Below are positions 28,801 through 36,904 of a stretch of 64,000 nt of DNA, one piece after another (the first letter of the stretch is position 1; each line of letters opens with the position of its first letter). The stretch comes from a virus, in IMG/VR virus record IMGVR_UViG_3300045972_000140, positions 1-64,000 of that record. One strand, 5' to 3'. Both the position numbers and the translations under genes were made by a program. Under the pieces are notes generated by a model. That model was given only the letters and a program-made list of their open reading frames with translations. It did not search any database and was not told the origin of the DNA.

Positions 28801-29514
28801 ATTACTGTAACCAGTATCGTTACTCATCATTGATTTAGAACCAATGGAGATATTGTCGTAACCAGATGTATTACCGTTTAACGCTTGGCGACCAGTGGCT
28901 ACGTTATTTGAACCAGTGGTGTTATTATACATTGCATTATTGCCCATAGCGATATTGTCGTGGCCGTCGCCACTATCACTAACACCCAGAGTATTGTATA
29001 GTGAATTATATCCTACCGCAATGTTGTCACTACCCGATTCATTCGAGTATAAAGTGTTAACGCCTATACCTACGTTGTTGTTACCGTCTATGTTACTATA
29101 TAATGCTTGTGAACCCATAGCAGCATTATTGTTACCTGTTGTATTTTGATATAATGTAAGGTAGCCGTCGGCTACGTTATTACTACCAGTAGTATTATTA
29201 TATAATGAATTATAACCATCGGCTACGTTGCCGGAACCAGTTGTGTTATTCAGCATTGACCACGCACCAACAGCCGTGTTACCATATCCGTCTACATTAG
29301 AATATAATGCATTATAACCGATTGCGGTTGTTGCCATACCGTCATTGGTTATACTTTTTAATGCATCAATACCTAATGCTGTGTTGTTATTTCGTGTATA
29401 AGAAGCAAATAATATATTGCCCCAGCCTGTTCCGTTATAGGTTAAGAAGTTGCCGGGCAATAAGCCGACAATATCAATATCGTTTAGTTGTGAGAGAGTT
29501 ACAGGTGTAGACAT
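25882..29514 (-). CDS. tail fibre with YadA-like head repeats and S74 intramolecular chaperone
   Basis: 1210 residues. From about residue 40 to 880 there are some 36 repeats of roughly 23 residues built on GNNAALGYNALYSNTTG-like units (NTAIG, NNVADGYxSLY), resembling the beta-roll of trimeric YadA-type adhesins. The C-terminus has SDPKLKDNM followed by ALAIVKQLGGYRFVWR and an ending coiled coil (ELSAMVDDLKAQVAALKG), the S74 peptidase/chaperone domain that trimerises the fibre and cuts itself off before the serine. The fibre probably binds the host. It starts after AAGGA. Internal DNA repeats are coding. Confidence 0.85.
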   Translation of the reverse strand: MSTPVTLSQLNDIDIVGLLPGNFLTYNGTGWGNILFASYTRNNNTALGIDALKSITNDGMATTAIGYNALYSNVDGYGNTAVGAWSMLNNTTGSGNVADGYNSLYNNTTGSNNVADGYLTLYQNTTGNNNAAMGSQALYSNIDGNNNVGIGVNTLYSNESGSDNIAVGYNSLYNTLGVSDSGDGHDNIAMGNNAMYNNTTGSNNVATGRQALNGNTSGYDNISIGSKSMMSNDTGYSNIALGNQALYSNIDGYNNIALGDSALFSNTSDGYGTTGIGNIALGFNSLYANTLGQHNIAFGTSALANNTTGTDNIADGYTALTNNTTGTNNIALGTRTMFLNTDGYANTAIGYESLYSNTTGIGNNACGYQALNQNTTGSHNSACGYQSTQGNQKGSYNIANGYQSLYSINNGSSNIVFGKSAAYNLNSSYNIAIGDESLYANTSGTGSIAIGNQALYNDASGYGEGDGYSNIGIGNKVLYGSTYGPYTGTNNIAMGHYSMYAGNVGEKNTSIGNYTLQYSTASNNVAIGLQAMNYNQLGQYNVAIGNQALQNNAGSGEGDASGNNATGHYALLNNTYGSNNVADGYNALNSNTTGTNNVAIGVNASYFNTTKSDKIAIGYSALYNGGENGGSIGIGTNALYNDVSISTSENGSDGYANIAIGMEAAYQNRNGYSNISIGAFSAHNNSNGRYNVSLGNNTINQNPNGDGNTAIGERSMYTAGGYSGVNYNTAVGYMSLQQTTTDNNTAIGAMALQYSVTGNSNTAVGYSALNTNDSGNFNTATGGYSLFNNTTGSANSATGYYALYSNTTGFGNTADGYYALTSNTTGNSNTADGYYALYSNVDGYGNTADGYYALNSNNGNNNTAIGYGAGSAITSGDRNVFLGYNSGAAVTNGTSNVVIGSTDGASIDGLSNQIIISDGDGNERIVIDDAGVCTIGGGSPSIIQSDVGQPMTIIGEAGLALDGGTSGKVDVGTAGAGLIYAATTLTLQAGTGNVINTLAVGAKVTVAGPTASQYATGLGASDLTNKQYVDDAITSGITAGSITIGSTNIPLGSTTLTLAGLASVAATTVYTDIVSGAAGVSINSGTGTTTTSGDFIATGDVVAYSDPKLKDNMVPIAGALAIVKQLGGYRFVWRAGIAHTEFKAGKPDIGVNADQVEAVLPELIHTSPSIDGQSFKTVAYEKLVPVLIESIKELSAMVDDLKAQVAALKG

Positions 29515-29544
29515 TTATAGAATCCTTGTTTTTGCTTTTAAAAA

Positions 29545-29778
29545 TTAAACTGCTACGTTGCTTGCTGCTGTCAACGGTGCTAAATTTTCTGTTGACCAGA
29601 AAGTCTTAGCGAGCATAATTTTCAAATGAGCAACATTACGCTTTACTGTAGCAATTTCTTCTGCAGAGCGTGTTGGCAAGGCCATAAGTTTGTTAATAAG
29701 GTTAACAGAATCCATTGCTGCGCTATAGTGTTTAGCGATTTCTGCTGGTGTTGGAACTGTTGTTGTTGGTGTTGCCAT
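29545..29778 (-). CDS. small helical protein upstream of the S74 fibre
   Basis: 77 residues from MATPTTTVPTPAEIAKHYSA. That ATG has AGGAG five bases upstream; the longer frame does not. Mostly helical, without cysteine or membrane segment. It starts the transcription unit read from the box at 29807-29814 and runs 30 bases ahead of the fibre. Possibly a fibre assembly factor; not recognised. Confidence 0.6.
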   Translation of the reverse strand: MATPTTTVPTPAEIAKHYSAAMDSVNLINKLMALPTRSAEEIATVKRNVAHLKIMLAKTFWSTENLAPLTAASNVAV

Positions 29779-29806
29779 AATGACTCCTAATTGATAATTA
29801 ATCAAG

Positions 29807-29814
29807 TATTTATC
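29807..29814 (-). promoter_or_regulatory. late-promoter-like box GATAAATA
   Basis: TTGATAAATACTT on the minus strand, 29 bases before the start at 29778; it supports that start. Confidence 0.6.
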
Positions 29815-29844
29815 AAAAAGAATGGTTTATATTAACACGATGTA

Positions 29845-30639
29845 CTATATACCTTGCTTTTTTGGGCGCCAAATTTCATGTCCCGAATATTGCTGGATAA
29901 GATCTGGTGGTAAAATCATTTTACGTTCTATATAAGAGACTTTTTTGCGAGTTGTATGTAGCCCTGTTAACTGTATTTCGCTGTCAAACTCGTCGTACGA
30001 ACACTCAACATTGTCGAAATTATGATTAAAGTAAGGTTTACCGATAAAATTATAAATTTCTTTCATGGTCTTCTCAGGGGACCTAGCTAAATTATCGTAT
30101 TCCATTATGTAAATAGACGATTTTTCGGTCGAATAAATGGCTTGCTTTACCCCATCGAACGCAAACCCTAATGTCTTATCGGGTCGCATTAATGTATGTG
30201 CTCTACTATATACATTTACATTTTCGGCAGGAGCAAACATAGTGGTTGTAGATAGGAAATTCTTTCTGACAAGTGTTTCAAACGAATCTAAAATCCAGGG
30301 CAAGGATCGTACACATAGTATCATTTTAGACTGCGGATACAAATCCTTCAATAAGGGGGTCAATAATGACCACCCACGGTTGGTATCAAAGTAAACTTCT
30401 TTCCCTTTTGTATCGCAGTAGTTGTCAAATATTCCGTATATAAGCTTTTTACGCATCTCTGGTGGACACTGATATTTATAACCACCCTGTGACGAAGATT
30501 CGGATATGATTGCACGCACAAATCGTGCAAGAGGACCAGAGATTGATGCGTTAAATGTTGGATTCTGATTAAGAATTGTGGATAACAGTGTTGAACCAGA
30601 CCTTGGTAAGCCAGAAATAAAGTGAAACTGCTTAGACAT
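29845..30639 (-). CDS. sulfotransferase-like protein
   Basis: 264 residues. FHFISGLPRSGSTLLSTILN near the N-terminus is the phosphosulfate-binding loop, and MILCVRSLPWILDSF resembles the 3'-phosphate-binding segment of the sulfotransferase family. Complete length for a cytosolic member. It lies between fibre genes, so a sulfated virion or host glycan is a reasonable guess. Separate lineage from the protein at 9079-9834. A CATAAATA box at 30662-30669 precedes it. Confidence 0.75.
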   Translation of the reverse strand: MSKQFHFISGLPRSGSTLLSTILNQNPTFNASISGPLARFVRAIISESSSQGGYKYQCPPEMRKKLIYGIFDNYCDTKGKEVYFDTNRGWSLLTPLLKDLYPQSKMILCVRSLPWILDSFETLVRKNFLSTTTMFAPAENVNVYSRAHTLMRPDKTLGFAFDGVKQAIYSTEKSSIYIMEYDNLARSPEKTMKEIYNFIGKPYFNHNFDNVECSYDEFDSEIQLTGLHTTRKKVSYIERKMILPPDLIQQYSGHEIWRPKKQGI

Positions 30640-30661
30640 AAATACCCCGTGTTAATAGGAG

Positions 30662-30669
30662 TATTTATG
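30662..30669 (-). promoter_or_regulatory. late-promoter-like box CATAAATA
   Basis: Minus-strand ACATAAATACTCC, 23 bases before the sulfotransferase start; one base different from the T4 late consensus. Confidence 0.45.
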
Positions 30670-30682
30670 TCTGCAATACGAG

Positions 30683-33600
30683 TTAGGTTAAATTAACTAT
30701 CTTAGCTATACCTGCGTCTACAATCATTGGAAGATTATATTTACTAGAATTATTTACAATTTTAGCAATTTGCTGACCACCTGCTACTACAAAATAAGAT
30801 CCATTTGATGCCACAACCGAGGCCGGGATGGCACCACGTAATGTCCAAGTGATACCATCCGGAGAAGTGGCAGAATTAAATGCAGAATTAGAAACTGCAC
30901 AAAATAAAGACCCATTCCACGCAATCGAAACCCATCCTACAGCAGCAGGTAATGTTCGTTGAGTCCAGGTAATGCCATCTGGAGAGGTAGCAGCAATATT
31001 GCTACTAAGAGCCACAGCACAAAATAAAGACCCATTCCACGCAATCGAATACCAATTAACAGCAGTAGGTAATGTTTGTTGTGTCCAAGTGATACCATCG
31101 GGGGAAGTAAGAGCAACCGAACTGGTAAATCCTATTACACAAAATAAGGATCCATTCCACGCAATTGATGTCCAAGTAGTAGAAGCAGGTAATGTTCGTG
31201 CAGTCCAAGTAATACCATCTGGAGAAGTAGCTGCAACAGTAGTATTAGCGATAGCACAAAAGACAGATCCGTTCCATGCAATTGAGGACCAATTAGATGC
31301 AGATGGTAATGTTCGTTGTGTCCAAGTAATACCATCTGGAGATGTAGCAGCAATGTTACTGGTACTAGTGGATACAGCACAAAAAATAGATCCATTCCAT
31401 GCAATTGAGCTCCACGTAGCCTGGACAGGCATCGATCGTGCATACCAAGTTATTCCATCAGAAGAAGTAAGACTAGCAACACCCGTAGAGACAGCACAAA
31501 AAATAGATCCATTCCACGCAATTGCATTCCAAGTTGATGATGGAATCGACTCCCACGTCTGTAAGTCCGAACTTACGGCTACTAAATTACTAGACGTTGT
31601 ACTAATACATACTGTATTGGTAGACGACGAATTTATTAGAGAATAATTTGCTAAAGCGTTATTTGTATTTGTCCATGTTATAGCATCTGCGGATTTACTT
31701 AAGAAATTAGGTCCCGCAGCAGCGAAGGAGGTACCCAATGCTGTAATTGCTGCATATGCAGGAGATGCCTGCCACGGTGTAAATCCGTTACTAGAAATAA
31801 AAGACGTTGTTGCAGATGACGAGATCGCACAGAATTTTGAGCCCATGCTGCATACTGCTGCTAGAGTATTCAAATACGGCATCGTTTGTTGCGTCCAAGT
31901 AATTCCGTCTGGAGAGGTAGCTACCAAAGGGCCCGATACGACGCAAAAGATAGATCCGTTCCATGCAACAGAAGCCCAACTAGAGAAAGATGGTAATGTT
32001 CGCGCTGTCCACGTAATACCATCCGGTGAAGTAGCAGCAACGGAAGTAAATTGAGCTGCTGCAAAGAAAACAGATCCATTCCACGCAATTGAGATCCACG
32101 TCGCCGAGGCAGGTAATGTTCGTGCAGTCCAAGTAATACCATCTGGAGAAGTGGCTGCGGTAGTACTAGCCGATGCAAGAGCACAAAAAACAGATCCGTT
32201 CCATGCAATCGAGGTCCAACTAGCTGCAGATGGTAATGTTCGTGCTGTCCAAGTAATACCATCTGGAGAAGTGGCTGCGGCCGAGCTGTTACTATTAGAA
32301 ACTATACAGAATGTTGAACCACTCCACGCGATAGCAACCCAACTAGCAGAAGACGGTAATGTTTGTGCTGTCCAGGTAATGCCATCCGGAGATGTAGCTG
32401 CGGCTGTGCTGTTTTGACTAATAGCACAAAAAACAGATCCGTTCCACGCAACAGAAGTCCATGTAGCAGTGGTAGGTAACGGTCTCGCAGTCCAGGTAAG
32501 TCCGTCTGTAGAAGTAGCAGCAATATTACCGCTTGTGTTTGATATAGCAACAAAGGTAGTACTGTTAGACGCAATAGACTTCCATTGTGCAGCAGGTAAT
32601 GGGGAAATAGTAGGTGACCATGTTGCCCCTGTTGCACTAGTAAGACACCTATTTAAATTTGTAATAGCAGCAAACTTAGAACCATTCCATGCAATGGATG
32701 CAACAGTTTCAGTTGAGACTGGATTATCTGCAATTGGTTGTAACGTCCAGGTAGATCCATCTGTGGTTTTATAAACTGAATTGTTATTACCTGCAATAAT
32801 ATATGTCGATGCCCCGAATGCAACACTGCCTGTAGCTGTGCCCATAAGTCGTGTAGTTGTATAAGTAACAAGATCGGTTGTAGAACATGCACCGATTGTC
32901 GGCGATATGAAATAAGCAGTACCATCTACTTTAGTTGCTAAAGTACCGTTACCATTAACAGAAGGTGTTGTCTTTCTTGTCCATGTAATGCCATCGGGCG
33001 AGGTTGCAGCGACACCGTTTAATGCAGATGATATAGCACAAAATAAAGATCCATTCCATATAATTCTGCTCCAAGCAGTAACAGATGGTAATACTCGTTG
33101 TGTCCAAGTGATGCCATCTGGAGAAGTAGCGGCTATAGCACTATTTGACCCGACGGTACAAAAGACAGATCCGTTCCATGCTATAGAAATCCAACTAACA
33201 GACGACGGTAATGTACGCTGGGTCCAAGTAATACCATCTGGAGAAGTGGCGGCTACAGTACCACCTAATGCAACAGCACAAAAGACAGATCCGTTCCACG
33301 CCATAGAAATCCAGCTAGCCGAGACAGGTAATACTCGTTGGGTCCACGTAATACCATCTGGTGAAGTGGCGGCAATAGTGCTACCAGTTCCTATAATACA
33401 AAATACAGATCCATTCCAGGTGATGGCGCCCCAGCTGGTAGAGACAGGTAATACTCGTTGGGTCCACGTAATACCATCTGGTGAAGTGGCGGCTATGGTG
33501 CTAATACCCGAAGGCGAACAAAAAACTGTTCCATTCCATGCAATTGAGTTCCAATTACCGGAAATAGGTAATTGACGTACCGTCCAATTTATACCATCTG

Positions 33601-35047
33601 TTGAGGTCATTGCTGATGTGGCGCCCGAGGCCACTGTACAAAATGTTGTACCATTCCATGCAGGTGTAGACCATGTACCCGTAATAGAACTTGTTCCTAG
33701 TATATTTGCCGTCCAAGCAACACCACTATTTGTAGAAGTTGCTGTCGTTATATTATTACCTGCTATAGCACAGAATGTTGTGCCACCCGCTGCTATACCA
33801 GTCCACGAATCTTGAGTGGGCATTGTTCGTGCAGTCCACGTGATGCCATCGGGCGAAGTGGTTGCAGCATTGGTGCCACTAACAACACAAAAAGCAGATC
33901 CATTCCACGCAATCGAACTCCAATTAGATGGTGACGGTAGTGTCCGCGTGGTCCAGGTAATGCCATCTGGAGAAGTAGCGGCAGAGGTACTAGCAAATGG
34001 TACAGCACAAAATAAAGATCCATTCCAAGCAATTGCATTCCATATCAGTGAAGACGGTAATGTACGTGCAGTCCAAGTAATGCCATCTGAAGAAGTGGCG
34101 GCTATAGTACTAGATTGAGCAATAGCGCAGAATGTTGTGCCACCTGCTGCTATACCAATCCACGTAGAAGAAGAAGGTAATACTCGCTGTGTCCAAGTAA
34201 TTCCATCTGGAGAAGTGGCGGCTATAGTACTAGATTGAGCTATGGCACAAAATACAGATCCATTCCACGCTAACCCAATCCAAGTAGCAGAAACAGGTAA
34301 TATTCGCTGTGTCCAAGTAATTCCATCTGGAGAAGTGGCGGCTATAGTACTAGATTGAGATATGGCACAAAATACTGTTCCGTTCCATACAATTGAATTC
34401 CAAGTTGCCGAAGTTGGTAACGATCGTTGTGTCCAGTTAACACCGTCTGAAGAAGTAGCAGCATTGATAGTCGATTGATTTACAGCGCAAAATACAGATC
34501 CATTCCATGCAATTGCTTTCCAGCCGTTTGTGGTTCCCGGCATACCGGGCGACTGCCCTGTCCAACTAGTTCCATTATTTGTACTAGATATGGTTCCAAC
34601 CGATGTGATTGCTACTAGTTTAGTACCTATCGACACAACTGACTTAAATGCGGCACCTACTGCATTACTAGAAGTCCAAGTGATACCATCGGTTGAGATT
34701 GCCGCTTTACATTCAGAGGACGATACAGCGCAAAATACGGTACCATTCCATGTCACTGATACCCAAGAAGAAACAGATGGCATTGTAGTAGCAGACCAAT
34801 TTTTGCCGTCTGTGCTATAAATCGCCGTTGCCGAGTTTGTGCTACCTATAGAAATCCATTTTCCGTTACCAAATACCGGTGTTATCCAAACCTGATTTCC
34901 CGGTAAACTAACACTAGAAATCGATACAGTAGTACCATCTTGTAAATATCCTGCAAGTGCTGTATTTGTTGATTTATTAATAGATGCAGGAGAAGTGGAT
35001 ACATTATATCCAGATAATACGCCAACTGTCGAAAGTAATTTTGTCAT
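30683..35047 (-). CDS. giant Asp-box (BNR) repeat protein, probable tail fibre/appendage
   Basis: 1454 residues composed almost entirely of about 44-residue repeats of the type SPDGITWTxRxLP-x6-WxSIAWNGSVFCAI. The SPDGITW core fits the Asp-box (S-x-D-x-G-x-T-W) of sialidase-type beta-propellers; around 30 copies are present, enough for several propellers. The N-terminus MTKLLSTVGVLSGYNVSTSP is non-repetitive and probably the attachment part; the last 40 residues are also unique. It is followed in the same unit by 35056-36903 as its upstream neighbour. Likely a glycan-binding surface protein; enzymatic activity is not evident. Confidence 0.75.
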   Translation of the reverse strand: MTKLLSTVGVLSGYNVSTSPASINKSTNTALAGYLQDGTTVSISSVSLPGNQVWITPVFGNGKWISIGSTNSATAIYSTDGKNWSATTMPSVSSWVSVTWNGTVFCAVSSSECKAAISTDGITWTSSNAVGAAFKSVVSIGTKLVAITSVGTISSTNNGTSWTGQSPGMPGTTNGWKAIAWNGSVFCAVNQSTINAATSSDGVNWTQRSLPTSATWNSIVWNGTVFCAISQSSTIAATSPDGITWTQRILPVSATWIGLAWNGSVFCAIAQSSTIAATSPDGITWTQRVLPSSSTWIGIAAGGTTFCAIAQSSTIAATSSDGITWTARTLPSSLIWNAIAWNGSLFCAVPFASTSAATSPDGITWTTRTLPSPSNWSSIAWNGSAFCVVSGTNAATTSPDGITWTARTMPTQDSWTGIAAGGTTFCAIAGNNITTATSTNSGVAWTANILGTSSITGTWSTPAWNGTTFCTVASGATSAMTSTDGINWTVRQLPISGNWNSIAWNGTVFCSPSGISTIAATSPDGITWTQRVLPVSTSWGAITWNGSVFCIIGTGSTIAATSPDGITWTQRVLPVSASWISMAWNGSVFCAVALGGTVAATSPDGITWTQRTLPSSVSWISIAWNGSVFCTVGSNSAIAATSPDGITWTQRVLPSVTAWSRIIWNGSLFCAISSALNGVAATSPDGITWTRKTTPSVNGNGTLATKVDGTAYFISPTIGACSTTDLVTYTTTRLMGTATGSVAFGASTYIIAGNNNSVYKTTDGSTWTLQPIADNPVSTETVASIAWNGSKFAAITNLNRCLTSATGATWSPTISPLPAAQWKSIASNSTTFVAISNTSGNIAATSTDGLTWTARPLPTTATWTSVAWNGSVFCAISQNSTAAATSPDGITWTAQTLPSSASWVAIAWSGSTFCIVSNSNSSAAATSPDGITWTARTLPSAASWTSIAWNGSVFCALASASTTAATSPDGITWTARTLPASATWISIAWNGSVFFAAAQFTSVAATSPDGITWTARTLPSFSSWASVAWNGSIFCVVSGPLVATSPDGITWTQQTMPYLNTLAAVCSMGSKFCAISSSATTSFISSNGFTPWQASPAYAAITALGTSFAAAGPNFLSKSADAITWTNTNNALANYSLINSSSTNTVCISTTSSNLVAVSSDLQTWESIPSSTWNAIAWNGSIFCAVSTGVASLTSSDGITWYARSMPVQATWSSIAWNGSIFCAVSTSTSNIAATSPDGITWTQRTLPSASNWSSIAWNGSVFCAIANTTVAATSPDGITWTARTLPASTTWTSIAWNGSLFCVIGFTSSVALTSPDGITWTQQTLPTAVNWYSIAWNGSLFCAVALSSNIAATSPDGITWTQRTLPAAVGWVSIAWNGSLFCAVSNSAFNSATSPDGITWTLRGAIPASVVASNGSYFVVAGGQQIAKIVNNSSKYNLPMIVDAGIAKIVNLT

Positions 35048-35055
35048 TGTTAACC

Positions 35056-36903
35056 TTATTTAAGTATATTGTTTAAACCACTATCTAACGATACAGGAAC
35101 ATTTAATAATGTAGCCGATGATGTCGAAATTTTACATAAATTGCCTGTGCCCACTAAAACAAAAGATCCCGTATTGCCGGCAATTGAGGTCCACGATGCA
35201 CTCGCCGGCAATACTATTTGAGTCCAGGTGATACCATCCGGCGAAGTGGCCGCAACGTTAGAAGATGAAGCTGCACAAAATAAAGATCCGTTCCAGGCGA
35301 CTGAAACCCACGTCGCCGAAGACGGTAATGTCGAATATGACCAATTAATACCGTTTGTTGATGTAAACGCCAATTGCCCGCTATTAGATACGCCGCAAAA
35401 AATAGTTCCGTTTGATGTTATTGCAGCCAATCCATTATAAGGAAGACTGTACGCTAACCAGTTAATACCATCAGTTGATACTGCAATATCTTTGGTGCCT
35501 TGAGTTATAGCACAAAGAGTTGTTCCTTTTGCCGATATACCATTCCATACCACAGAATTACCTATCGACCGTATAGTCCATGCAATACCGTCTGGAGACG
35601 TTGCCATACTAGAAGAGCTTTGTATTATCACACAAAATAAAGATCCATTCCACGCAATTGCTTTCCAATTAAACGATTGTGGCATTGTTCGTGCTGTCCA
35701 AGTAATACCATCTGGAGAAGTGGCGGCGGCGGTAGTATTAGATGCAATAGCACAAAATACAGATCCGTTCCATGCAATTGAGGCCCAGGTAGATGATGTT
35801 GGTAATGTTCGTGGTGTCCATGTTATGCCATCCGGGGAAGTAGCAGCCATAGTACTACCTGTTGCGATAGCACAAAAGATAGATCCGTTCCACGCTATTG
35901 CAGTCCAACTTGCCGGATATATAGACCAGGCAATGCCATCCGTAGAAACAGAGGCAAGAATACTACTCGATAAAGCGCAGAATGTTGTACCACCCGCTGC
36001 TATAGTAGTCCACGTTATTGCACCAACAGTCTGCCGTTGTGTCCAGGTAATGCCATCTGGAGAAGTAGCAGAGACAGCATTAATCTGACTAATAGCACAA
36101 AAGACGGATCCGTTCCAGGCGATCGAAGTCCACCCAGTAGTAGCAGGTAATACTCGCTGTGTCCAAGTAATACCATCTGGTGAAGTGGCTGCAATATTAT
36201 TGCTTGTCATAATAGCGCAAAATACAGATCCATTCCACGCGATTGCCTTCCAGTTAGTAGTTGCCGGTAGTGTTCGAGCTGTCCAAGTGATGCCATCTGG
36301 AGAAGTAGCGGCTATGGTGCTGGCAGAAGAGATAGCGCAGAATACAGTACCATTCCATGCGATAGCAACCCAATTAGTCGAGGCCGATAGTACTCGTTGA
36401 GTCCAGGTAATGCCATCTGGGGAGGTGGCGGCAATAGTACCTCCCGCTGCAATAGCGCAAAATACAGATCCATTCCATGCTAAATCGTTCCAACTGGCAG
36501 AAACTGGCATTGCTCGCTGAGTCCACGTAATTCCATCTGGGGAGGTGGCAGCGTTGGCGCTAGATTGAGCTATGGCACAAAATACAGATCCATTCCAAGA
36601 TATTACTTGCCAGTTTCCTGCTACCGGTAATGTTTGCGCTGTCCAATTAATGCCGTTTGGCGAAGTAGCAGCCACGGTGCTGCCGCCAGCAGCTACTGCA
36701 CAAAATTTTGTTCCGTTCCATACAAGACTTCGCCAAGCGGAGGCGGATGGCATATTCACAGGAATAGATGTTTTGTAATCATTACCCGATGGTAAAAAAT
36801 TAGCAAGTTGTGGATTAGTCGACTTGCCTGCACTAGTAACACTCGGTGTAACTCTGGTGCCAGTTAATGTAGGCACCTGAACTGCTGATAAATTAACAGT
36901 CAT
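35056..36903 (-). CDS. Asp-box repeat protein, shorter paralogue
   Basis: 615 residues with about a dozen SPDGITWT / WxxIAWNGSVFCAI repeats. The N-terminus (MTVNLSAVQVPTLTGTRVTP) and C-terminal tail (ATLLNVPVSLDSGLNNILK) correspond in position to those of the 1454-residue neighbour (TSPASINKSTN / SAGKSTNPQLAN), so it is a paralogue with fewer repeats. The gap of eight bases to the next gene suggests one operon. Repeat-number change by recombination is likely. Confidence 0.75.
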   Translation of the reverse strand: MTVNLSAVQVPTLTGTRVTPSVTSAGKSTNPQLANFLPSGNDYKTSIPVNMPSASAWRSLVWNGTKFCAVAAGGSTVAATSPNGINWTAQTLPVAGNWQVISWNGSVFCAIAQSSANAATSPDGITWTQRAMPVSASWNDLAWNGSVFCAIAAGGTIAATSPDGITWTQRVLSASTNWVAIAWNGTVFCAISSASTIAATSPDGITWTARTLPATTNWKAIAWNGSVFCAIMTSNNIAATSPDGITWTQRVLPATTGWTSIAWNGSVFCAISQINAVSATSPDGITWTQRQTVGAITWTTIAAGGTTFCALSSSILASVSTDGIAWSIYPASWTAIAWNGSIFCAIATGSTMAATSPDGITWTPRTLPTSSTWASIAWNGSVFCAIASNTTAAATSPDGITWTARTMPQSFNWKAIAWNGSLFCVIIQSSSSMATSPDGIAWTIRSIGNSVVWNGISAKGTTLCAITQGTKDIAVSTDGINWLAYSLPYNGLAAITSNGTIFCGVSNSGQLAFTSTNGINWSYSTLPSSATWVSVAWNGSLFCAASSSNVAATSPDGITWTQIVLPASASWTSIAGNTGSFVLVGTGNLCKISTSSATLLNVPVSLDSGLNNILK

Positions 36904-36904
36904 T

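Noticed and set aside
25882-29514. Dense short repeats that could suggest a CRISPR or satellite array
   Set aside because: The repeats are in frame, encode a regular 23-residue protein motif and have no constant repeat/spacer pattern.
30972-36778. Many plus-strand open frames of 60-220 codons over the fibre genes
   Set aside because: They recur at the repeat period of the minus-strand genes, lack ribosome binding sites and are mirror translations of Asp-box repeats.
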